A program made the translations under genes and the position numbers. From contig CALSFV010000334.1 in the NCBI GenBank assembly GCA_943737045.1, positions 124,001 through 188,000 of the forward strand: a stretch of DNA of 64,000 nt, written 5' to 3'. Below, piece after piece: positions 11,077-21,200 of this stretch; position 1 is the stretch's first letter; each line of letters opens with the position of its first letter. Under the pieces are notes generated by a model. It worked only from the letters and a program-made list of their open reading frames with translations, had not been told where the DNA came from and made no database searches. The DNA comes from Parapristionchus giblindavisi (taxonomy: Eukaryota; Nematoda; Chromadorea; Rhabditida; Diplogasteridae).

Positions 11077-13085
11077 TTAAGAGGCCTGCTCCCTAAGACT
11101 CGATCATATTCGACCACCCCCGGACACGTGCGCTAGCAATGAGAACTGGGAGTCCATACTTGGGTGTTAGGAGTGTCACCGGCCCTTATTACACAAAACA
11201 GCAGAAATTTCCTGTTTGTGCCCTCAGGCTATTTAAAAAAAATAATTTTAACAAAAAACGTTAAAAAATCACAATTTTTCAAATTGTTGAGATGAAGTCT
11301 AAATAACATTTGCGATGCGTCTAGGGTGCACAGAGGTTGCTAATACACTATTAGCATCGAATGTGCGTTGATTCCTAAATCACTTTTTAGACTCAAAATT
11401 ATGGTTTTTTCGGACAAATTATCGCTTGTTGTAGATTGCTGCAAAGATTTCCGACCAGGTATTGTAGCCTAAGCAATTCTGCATTGATTTCACTTAAAAC
11501 CGGATTCTTCCCGTTAGACCATCTTGCCGAAATTTTCGTTCGAATTTCCGTCATCGATGGTTTTCCCGAACAAATGTATTTTTCAAACGTATTTTCCAAA
11601 CGATTGGTGCGGAATTGTGCTCTACACAAAGTTTCGAGGTGAGACCAGTAAAATGACACAAAACGCCCATCACCTGGATCAATTTGAAAATTTCGATTTT
11701 CACGACCCGGGGGTCATGGTCCGAAAATTTCCAAATTTCTCAAGTTTGAAATGTTTTCATTTATGTGGCTTGTTGTGAAGTACTAATGCTGTGAATAATA
11801 TTCAGCCAATGCTCAATGGCTGATCTCTCCTTTCAACCATTTTTTCGAAAATTTTCATTCTGATTGCGTGCGAAAAATCAGAATTGTGTTTGAATAAGTT
11901 TCCAACTTGCTTTCTGTAACATTCTGTCATAGTACTTTGCAATGTACATTATTAATATGAAAATCGTTTATTTTCGAACATTCATAAAATTCAATTTGAG
12001 TGCCTACTTTCACGGCAAATTGCTAAAATATTGCAGTTTTTCGACTCGAATGCTGCGACAATGAGCAAATGACAATGACAATGTGAAGTTTCATGATGAG
12101 TGAAACATAGTAGAACTGGAATCCCGTCATTCGGCTCACTTTTGAAAAATCGATTTCCATGACCCCGGGGTCATGGTAAAAAAATATGAATTTTCGAAAT
12201 TGAACGATTTTCATATTGATTATGCACATTGTAAAGTACTATGATAGAATGTTACAGAAAGTAAGTTGGAAACTGATTCAAGCACAATTCTGATTTTTCG
12301 CACGTAATCAGAATGAAAATTTTCGAAAAAATGGTTGAAAATATAGATCAGCCATTGAGCATTGGTTGAATATTATTCACATCATTAGTACTTCACAATA
12401 AGCCACATAAATTAAAACATTTCAAACTTGAGAAATTTTGAAATTTTCAGACCATGACCCCCGGGTCATGAAAATCGAAATTTTCAAATTGATCCAAGTG
12501 AAGGGCTTCTTGTGCCATTTTACTGGTCTCACCTCGAAACTTTGTGTAGAGCACAATTCCGCACCAATCGTTTGGAAAATACGTTTGAAAAATACATTTG
12601 TTCGGGAAAACCATCGATGACGGAAATTCGAACGAAAATTTCGGCAAGATGGTCTAACGGGAAGAATCCGGTTTTAAGTGAAATCAATGCAGAATTGCTT
12701 AGGCTACAATACCTGGTCGGAAATCTTTGCAGCAATCTACAACAAGCGATAATTTGTCCGAAAAAACCATAATTTTGAGTCTAAAAAGTGGTTTAGGAAT
12801 CAACGCACATTCGATGCTAATAGTGTATTAGCAACCTCTGTGCACCCTAGACGCATCGCAAATGATATTTAGACTTCATCTCAACAATTTGAAAAATTAT
12901 GATTTTTTAACGTTTTTTTATTAAAATTATTTTTTTAAATAGCCTGAGGGCATAAACAGGAAATTTCTGCTGTTTTGTGTAATAAGGGCCGGTGACACTC
13001 CTAACACCCAAGTATGGACCCCCAGTTCCCATTGCTAGCGCACGTGTCCGGGGGGTGGTCGAGTATAAACGGCCATCTCTCTTAA
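11077..13085. mobile_element. 2 kb hairpin (fold-back) DNA element with TTAA ends
   Basis: TTAA at 11077-11080 and 13082-13085 bound two long arms that are nearly perfect reverse complements and meet at about 12080. The ends read TTAAGAGGCCTGCTCCCTAA and the complement of TTAAGAGAGATGGCCGTTTA. The arms encode the same 86-codon ORF in mirror orientation (11399-11659 minus, 12512-12772 plus). This ORF resembles no transposase I know and is probably a by-product of the repeat. The terminus is related to the element at 25254-26026. Confidence 0.8.
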
Positions 13086-13200
13086 AGTCGCAACCGAGCT
13101 AATTTGAAACTCTCCGCTCTGGCAATGCTCTCTCGCTTTTTTTGTCTACGAGATATTGCTGCCAGAGCGGATATCAAAAGTATGTAGTTGGTGTGCCCAT
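13082..13200. mobile_element. MITE family 1, sharing TTAA with the hairpin element
   Basis: Starts at the TTAA that ends the hairpin element and continues through AGCTAATTTGAAACTCTCCG and its complement, with GTGTGCCCATAG as a worn right end. Confidence 0.7.
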
Positions 13201-13681
13201 AGATAGTTTCGAAGCCTGATGATATTTGTTATTATGTGAGGAAAAAATACATTTTTCATAATTTTACTATAATTACAAATGTATCCCGTTTTGTGATTAT
13301 AGTACACAGCGATTAACTATAATAATATTTCATATATATTAGTAGATACAGTTTGGCAAAGGATTTACTAAAAGCGCGAGTCTAGCCCACGACCGCAGCA
13401 GATGTAGTGGGTGGTGGTATGCTCGATTCGATCCTTGTGTTAATCATTTGCCATAATGTATGAACTATATTTCAAGGATCTGACCCAGCCATGATTAGGG
13501 AATCACACCGAATCACTTCAATATATTATATATTATTACCTGATAATATACATGTGTGGAATTAGATCTGACATGGGCGCTGAGGCCGCGATCTCTCGCT
13601 AAATGAATCTCATATCTTTATTGTAGCATAAATACTTTTGTCGATTAAGAAATTATATTCATAAAGTTATGTCAGTCTATT

Positions 13682-15427
13682 TTATTTTTTATTGTAAAAT
13701 TTATAATGAACCATACATCTTGATCTACTTCTCGATGAAGATCTCGATCGAGGACGAAGTTGGAGCGCTTCTCTTGCTAAAGCATCAGCCTGTAACAATA
13801 CTATTAAATTCAATTCTATTCATTTATAATATCAGACTTTCAGATGAATGATGTGATTAGTCGTCAACCATGCGCACATACCAACAGAACAAACCACAAT
13901 AACTCTTCTCACTTCATCTACCATCCTAGTTGTGTCTTGGAAAAAGTATTTAAAGGTGCAACACGAGCTCATTTGAGACTCTGCTCTGGCACTCTTTTCG
14001 TTTTATTTGTCTTCGAAGGAGCGTTGTCAGAGCGGAACGAAAAATTATCACGTCGTGTGCCTTTAAAGGCACACGTCCGAGCGAATTTTACTCTCTGCTA
14101 TGGCAGCGCTCTCTCGTAGACAAAGAAAGCGAGAGAGCATAGCCAGAGCGGAGAGTTTCAGATAAGGTCGGGGTGTATCTTTTATTTCTTGTATAACATG
14201 ATAATATATGTGCCTATAACAATATCTCTATCTTGGTCTCATACCTTTTCATTTCCTTTGATTCCGTCATGTGCATAGACGTGCTCGAACGTCACTCCAT
14301 TGGGGAAACTGACAATTTATCATTCTTAGTTACTTACTTTTTCAAACAAGAATTATTCCTATGCTATATATAGTTGTTGCTTATTGTTAACATGTATGCT
14401 GAAGTACTGCTTGGAGAGATTTTCCATGAATGATATTAGCTTGATTTTTCATGCGAGAGTTTCCCAGTTCATGAATTCCCACGTAAACTCAACTCTCAGC
14501 GAGCTCTCGAAGTTCTTGATATTCCTCGGAGAACCGTCCGTTATGTCCATGATTCATTGCTTTGACGAGAGGTTCGTAGTCTGTTCGAATAATGACACGC
14601 TGATTACTGGAAAATTTCAAAGTATTTAAAATTGTCAAAAGATTTAAAGTTGTCGCAATCATCAAACAAAGATTAGTTGACGAAATTATTATATTGATAG
14701 TTTCCGTAACTAGGATTCATTTATTTATTTATTTACTTAGGATGCCCACAGTGCGAGAGTGTAAGGTGGTAATTTCGCAATATAAAGGGTGTACTTATTG
14801 AAAGGCACACCCCGAGATAATTTGAAACTCTCCGCTCTGGCGAAGCTCTCTCGCTTTATATGTCTACAAGAGAGTGTTGACAGATCGGAGAGTACAATTA
14901 GATGGGGATGCGGACACAAAAGTCACTGCAACCAACTTGTACGTATTGGATCTCTGTAGCTTCCATAGGGCCGTCTGTGCGGCGATAATCTCTGCCAATC
15001 CGGGATTGTGAATTGGTCCTGCAATTTTTCATAATTGATTTTTTGTGTAAGATTTAGAGAATATGACGTAAAAATCGAAAATCGCGAAATCAGATTGGAA
15101 TGATGCAGATAAAAGGTGATAGAACATACCAGGTAGTTCTTGACTAACATTTAGTGGATGATTTTCTCCAAAGTAGACGCCTATACTCGATTCGCTATCA
15201 TCCACGCACGAACCGTCAGTGTACGCCTATTTTATTTCATTTTTTTCGTTCCGGATGTCTCTTAGATTCCGATTGTCATTTTTCACGAAAGTTTAATTAG
15301 TCGTACTATTATAGGCTTGGTCCTTGGTTGATTAGAGTAGTAATTAGACCTCGGAAGAGATTTGGACCGTTGGTCATTTCTACTTCTGGAACGACCTTGT
15401 CTTTCGTTCAGGTCAAGAGCGCTGAGG
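13682..15427 (-). CDS. Ribonuclease H1-type protein with Arg/Ser-rich flanks (5' end uncertain)
   Basis: RNase HI cleaves the RNA strand of RNA-DNA hybrids. Exons in coding order: 15307-15427, 15130-15226, 14933-15018, 14494-14599, 14245-14294, 13682-13789; all these junctions agree in phase. The acceptor before 14294 is weak. The fold is recognisable in order: AYTDGSC (first Asp), IGVYFG, HPLNVSQELPG, NPGLAEIIAAQTAL (Glu), RVIIRTDYEPLVKAMN (Asp), FSEEYQELRELAE, FEHVYAHDGIKGNEK (loop His), ADALAREAL (last Asp). The DEDD set is complete. The C-terminal tail (RPRSRSSSRSRSR) and the exon before the domain (GRSRSR...) are Arg/Ser-rich. Exon 15307-15427 enters in phase 2, so at least one upstream exon is missing; an ORF at 16048-16242 is a weak candidate. 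Introns contain MITEs at 13950-14183 and 14797-14905. A domesticated or retroelement-derived RNase H is possible, but the intron-rich structure favours a host gene. Confidence 0.8.
13950..14183. mobile_element. Two tandem MITE family 1 copies sharing one TTAA
   Basis: Copy 1 runs from TTAA 13950-13953 to TTAA 14063-14066, which also starts copy 2 (to about 14183). Each has the central CTCTCTCG-type hairpin. Both lie in the RNase H intron 13790-14244. Confidence 0.75.
14797..14905. mobile_element. MITE family 1 in an RNase H intron
   Basis: Begins AAAGGCACACCCCGAGATAA and ends in a worn complementary arm. It lies within the intron 14600-14932. Confidence 0.65.
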
Positions 15428-15600
15428 CTGGAATTCATAAATTGAATCGATTCATTTTGAAATAATTTATTTGCACTTATTAAAATTGTAATATTTATTT
15501 TATTCCAATCTTCATAATTAAAGAACTTACTCAAACAGTAATGTAACAGGCATAGTTTATTCAATGTAGGCTGCAGACAGTTGTAGTAGACAGTCCAAGC

Positions 15601-15720
15601 TTAAAGGCACACCCCGAACTAATTTGAAAGTCTCCTCTCAGGCAAGGCTCTCTAGCTTTCTTTGTTTTCAAGAGAGTGCTGCCAGAGCAAAGAGTAAAAT
15701 TAACTCGGGTAAGCCTTTAA
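15601..15720. mobile_element. MITE family 1
   Basis: Complete copy with TTAA 15601-15604 and 15717-15720, arms complementary around a central AGCTTTCTTTG hairpin. Confidence 0.8.
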
Positions 15721-16829
15721 CGCTATGCAATTGCAAAACATCGTGTGAATAGAATAACTAGGGTAGGGAAGGGTAGAATAGAATAATCCGATTCTATAGA
15801 AACATCGTGAGATTGAGATGAAACGTTGAGATAGAAAGAACCATAGCAACCAACATTTTATAGAATTCACGTCTGTTTTAGAAATTAGGAGGGGTTTTAT
15901 GCGCGTTGGGGATTATTGGTATCCCTCTTTACAGAGCTCGAGGAATATTAGAACAATTCAATGATTTCCTTTCTGAGTTCAGAACACTATCATTGATTTT
16001 TTTCGGATATTGTATTTAAATCAATAACTGCCGTATAACATTTAATCTTATTTATTATTCTGCACGTGAAACATAACGCTATTTATAATTTCAACACATT
16101 CATCTTGGCCATGAAACCTCTGATATGCACTTCTTACTCCTTGTGGCGGCTGGTAGGTGTGAAATATTAGTCTCATCAAATGCTCTATTGATACTTCAGC
16201 TAAATGGTCACTTCTTTGCTGAAAGCGGTCGAACGCGGACACGCGGATATGAAGCCCTTTGCCTAAAAATCAACTAAAACCAGTGAAATCTGGCACAGTC
16301 GAAATATCAAATTTTACACAACCCCGTCCACTCCATCCCATTCTGGTCGCCTCACCTGCCTCTCTGCTCTCTCGCACCACCACACTCTATTTCAGCAAAG
16401 AAGTGATCATTAAGGTGAAGTATCGAGAACACCTGATGAGACTAATATTTCACACCTTTTTTCATCCAGCCGCCCCAAGGAGTAACTGGGCTCGTCGACT
16501 GGAATAACATTTTCTGAGACTTTTTTAGTAAATACTTATGCTAGAACATTTCTGACAGGTTTTTTAAACATGTTCAAAACATTCTTTTCTAGTTTGGATT
16601 AAATGCAAAATAATAATTTCGTCTTTACTCGTGAGGATCATTTAAGAGTTTGGGTTGAGATAATTTTTTTCTAACATAAGTGAAATGTTTTTTTTTGAGT
16701 TAAAAAAGCTAAATTTGAATTTTTAAAGCGTGAAAACACATTGGCAAGAACTTTTCGGACATGATCGACAACTTCAGAACCATGCGGCTGCTAAAGTCTG
16801 ACAACCATCAAGGACACATTTATGAAAAT
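15721..16829. other. Intergenic with a short inverted repeat
   Basis: Segments 16128-16235 and 16385-16488 are imperfect reverse complements. Both can encode a peptide with EHLMRLIFHT in opposite orientations. The minus-strand version (16048-16242) continues GVRSAYQRFHGQDECVEII and could be an upstream RNase H exon, but I cannot place its splice sites. Nothing else was recognised. Confidence 0.35.
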
Positions 16830-17290
16830 TGTATTTTGTAACAATGAGGTTATAATGTCATGTTGCTGTTTTGTCATTCCGGTGATAAGGTATTATTATA
16901 TAAAACTAGATTTTTTCGCTTCATCATCACGTGAAACAAAACAGAAATTGTCGAAATCTTCATTTCTTATCATGGATATGAAACGAAATAGAGTTAGACC
17001 TTTATTTCCATAAGAGGCAATGACTTAAAATTTACAAATGGTTTGTCAATATCGTGTTATTAATGCCTAGTTTATCCGGTTCGTTCCCAATCTGTTGGAC
17101 GGACAATGCAATCCATCATCTGAAGGACAGATCTTATTGTTAGCATGTACAGCAGCTCCAGCCGACACGACGAATCACAAACAGGAGGCGAGGTACGGTA
17201 GGACAATCTGGAGTGCGGGAGGTCAGTGAGAATAGGCACGGTAGGTTAGATTATTGATTGACTAAACGAAACGCTCTTCGAGAGTGGCGA
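16830..17290 (-). pseudogene. Inverted partial copy of the acid sphingomyelinase 3' end
   Basis: On the minus strand this matches the end of asm exon 16, the last intron, exon 17 and about 290 bases of 3' flank (9580-10090). The exon 16 part reads ATLEERFV and then hits an in-frame TAG where the real gene has the exon end. The Cys motif of exon 17 is still visible (CDSSCR). No other exon is present. Confidence 0.75.
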
Positions 17291-18211
17291 TCAAAAGAAA
17301 AAAATAAGAAAGAATCAAAAGAAAAGAACGAAAGAAGATGTGCTCTTAAACAAATAGATAGAGGCGATTTAGAGATGGTATGCTTCCGGTATGTATTCGT
17401 TTTACACTAGTGAGTTCTGTTTAATCGATCTCGCATAAATTACTCATGTTCAACACTAAATGAAGTGGATAAGCCTATCAATAAATATCATAATATATAC
17501 TTGTGAACATAACGACTAGAATATGGAAAGAATCGGTATCGACTCCGGATTAGGAGACATCGACATCATGGAGACCGCCCTGTTGTATGATAAATGAATT
17601 TGAATATGTTAGGTTAGATTCGAACGTTCACTGTAGAAACCCCCATGTGCCACTCGTTGATTAGTAATTGTGTCTACTGATCTTTTACTGCCAATAGAGC
17701 TTATGCGTCTTCTGTGTACTCCATTTTCTTAACTATTCTCTTCGCATTATCGAATTCTTTCTCTATATTTTCTCTTCTAATATCTCTTAAGCTTGCTATA
17801 CTATCTCGCTGGTTACGTGAAGTTAGCTAACTTCGATGTGCTAATCCATCGATTCGCTCCCTCGAAGTTGTGCTGCCTTCAAATCATAAATACCAAGAAA
17901 ATAGTCTTCAGATTGATCAGTCGACACTCCGACCTATCTCTTGAAGTGATTGTATGCGTTATTCGTTATGTTATCTTAATGATAAATGTTAAATTCGTTA
18001 TTATTTCGCGAGGAACTTATAAGTAACTTGTAAGTTAGGAAGAGGGGGAAGAGAAGAAATGACAATAAATTGTCATTTTGTGTCCTAATGCCGGCCTAAA
18101 CCATTTATCATTTCATCGACATTTCGTAGATTATTTCTCATTGACTGATGATGTACTAACAAATTTATGGATAAACAAATAAATAAATTAAATAAATAAA
18201 TAACTTTCAGA
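17291..18211. other. Intergenic / 5' flank of the MAP kinase-like gene
   Basis: No coding exon was recognised. It ends in acceptor ACTTTCAG (18203-18210), one base before the ATG at 18212, consistent with spliced-leader trans-splicing. Confidence 0.45.
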
Positions 18212-21200
18212 ATGTCCGAACCATCAAAGAAACAATTCGACACCTTCAAAATGGATTGCTATGATGCGGGTTTTCAGGAGTTCAATGTCCCCGTCAGATA
18301 CAGTAATCCAGTCTACCTTGGTGGAGGATCGCAAGGAGTGGTCATGTACGGATTATTACTGTTCCATATGTGCATTCCTATGATTTCTTTTTGTATGGAC
18401 TTCATATTCGCAGAGGAGCCCAAATAGGATAAATCTTATTGTCCAGTGACCGTGAATAACGGGAAAACAGTTTTCCGGGGAAATGTGACGTTCTCCGCCT
18501 ACGCTAATGACGTCATATTTTCCCGGAAAACTCATGCATACGACCACAGAAGATCAATTCTTTCGTCTATGGTTGTGAGTGAAATGTCCGCTTAAGAAAC
18601 TTGAATAGGAAAAAAAAACTTTACGATGCTCGTCCAAGAGGCCTTTTTTATAAGAACCTCACTCATACCATTTTCAGTTCGGTTAATGATTCGATAAGCG
18701 ATAAAGAAGTTGCCATAAAGAAGCTGATATATCCGTTCAGAAGTGTTTCCTATGCGAAAAACACCTACCGAGAGTTCTCACTGCTTTCCAATATTAAACA
18801 TCCGAATGTGAGAAAGATCAGAGACCAAAGATCACAGATACATTTAAAGATAATCAAGTTGCACTCTGCTTTTATTTCACCAAATGGATCAGATATTTAC
18901 TTCGTAATGGAGAAGATTAACCACAATCTGCATGATGCATGTTGAAAGAACACTTATTATTATTATTAATATTATTATTATCACTATTTTTCTAGGAAAA
19001 AAAAGAGAAAAAATAAAGAAATGATTTATTTTTGTTGTAATAAATGTAATAAACAAGCACGCTAATAATCAAAACTAGTATAAACCTCATAATTCAGTTG
19101 TGCAGGAGAAAACGGTTCGATCATAGATACATCTCGTTCTTCATCTACCAATGTCTTTGTGCGGTTAATTACATTCATCGATATGGTTGTATCCACAGGG
19201 TATTTTTTTAAAAATTTCTTTAGTATCTGAACGAATTAAAGACACACCGCGAGGCCATTTGGAAGTCTCCGCTCTGGGAACGCTCTCTCGAAGGCAAATA
19301 AAACGAGAGAGCATTGACTGAGCGGAGAGTTTCAAATTAACTCGGGGTGTGCCTATAATGACTATTGTTCATCTTCATTGAACATTTATGTGCTCAAATA
19401 AAATAGATAACTTCTTTTCAGGATCTCAAACCAGGCAACATAGTTGTTGATGATGAGTGTAAATTGAAGATTCTGGACTTTGGGTTGGCCAGAAAAACCA
19501 GCAAGGAGAAAATGACTAACCAAGTCGTCACTCCTTACTATAAAGCACCTGAGGTCTTATTCAGGATAAAATACGACGAAAAAAGTTTGTTTATGACTTT
19601 TAAAAAGCGTTTCGTATAGAATCGCTACGCGAGAGTAAAACAAACCTACACACATAGAGACAAAGTATAACTACTGGTTTAGTTTTTTTAACTATTTTTT
19701 AACGTAACGATTCTCATGTTCCACAGCTGAGTTCTCCACCACTCACTCCTCGCTCACTCGCACTGTTCCTCTTACAAGTTCAATACTTTAATGTACACTC
19801 AATGAATAATTTCTTCGTCCAAGAGAGGGACCACTGAATCCTATGAGAGATCCCCCCCTTTCCACCCCCAGATATCAAACCCTGACCCCCCCCCCTCAAT
19901 ATATCACATTTAAATTTCATAACTTTTCACTAGTCACTTTTATGTGTCTCGTTTCGTGCATACGCACGTTGATAAAATAAATGTATAATATATAATATAT
20001 TACAAAGTTGATGTGTGGTCGATCGGTTGTATCCTCGCTGAGATGGCACTCCGTTCTCGGTTATTCGAAGGAGAAGGTTCTCATGATGTGAACCAGTGTA
20101 GAAGAATCGTACAGATAAGAGGAGCTCCGACCCAGACGATGTTAGACAGCATGAAAAGAAGAGGAGGGATGCAAGATATGCTGAAGTATGTGAGCCAACG
20201 TGAAATATTTTCTTCAGAAAAGCGCATTTTTACTATAAACATTGAACCATTTGAACTTACAAGGGAAGCACCAGGCATAAACGATTCTGAAAGCGACTCA
20301 TATGGATGGTTAGCGTTGAGGGGGGGGGGGGGCGAGCCCAAAAGTTGTTTCAAAAGTTGCAAATCGGACCAAACAGTCGATATTTTCAATAGATGCCATA
20401 TCTGACCATCACTCCTACCCCCTCGTTCGACCCCCCCCCCCCCCCCCCAGTCATAATTATTTCTGCTAATTTTTACAACCTTCCTTATCTTGATAATCAT
20501 TCCTGCATCGTCATTTCAGAACACTTCCGTATTTTTGCAGAGCGTGTTGAAAAAATATCGATTGGTATGTCCGGTAACGTTTGATAACACTTTCTGACAA
20601 CTCTCCCTCAACCCTATCCACCCCTATGTATTGAAGTTATTTCTTGGAAATCATTTCCTGATTCAACTATAATTTGTCTGACAGTGGCAAAAGATTGTGA
20701 ACGACAAAAGCTTTACTAGGTGTATTATTTCTGATGTTTCATAATTATGTCAGCATCCTTTGCTAATCGTAGCTACCTGTGGTCTTAAATTCAAGTGAAC
20801 CTAACATATTTATTCTGTATTTCATTGAAATACAGAATAAATATGTTAGGGGCACTTGAATAAAAAAAACTTTTTCCTATACCGACTTACAGCTATCGCC
20901 GATATTTCAGAGTATTGAAACAAATGGGACCAATTCGAGAAATGCCAATGGAGACAATATTTCCCGATAAACTAATTCCGAATGAAGAAGGAGAATGTAC
21001 AAGTCAGTAAAGGCTCTGTTCTAGTTAATTGGCCCTATGAAAATAGGGACGGTCGTTTCGGCAACGGAACATGAATCGGGTGCGAATGGCAACTAAAGTT
21101 GTACTGTCAAAGTGTATCGTCGTCTGGAATCGCGATGGTTGGTTCATGGTTGAGAATTGGCCGAGACCGAAAAATCCATGAGGCCAAAAACTATTTGCAA

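Noticed and set aside
11399..11659. 86-codon ORF as a host gene
   Set aside because: It occurs in mirror image in both arms of the hairpin element, with no introns or recognisable domain.
14491..14494. In-frame TGA after ELAES in the RNase H exon, taken as a disabling stop
   Set aside because: A GTTGAG donor precedes it, and splicing to 14294 gives ELAE-MTFEHVYAHDGIKGNEK in phase, matching the family.
18808..18849. Treating these 42 bases as coding, since the frame stays open
   Set aside because: Splicing GTGAGA...TTAAAG joins HPN to IIKLHSAF, the expected kinase sequence; retention would insert 14 unrelated residues.
20081..20584. ORFs with poly-Gly and poly-Pro tracts
   Set aside because: They run through poly-G and poly-C tracts in the intron after kinase exon 20008-20189, past a strong GTGAGC donor.
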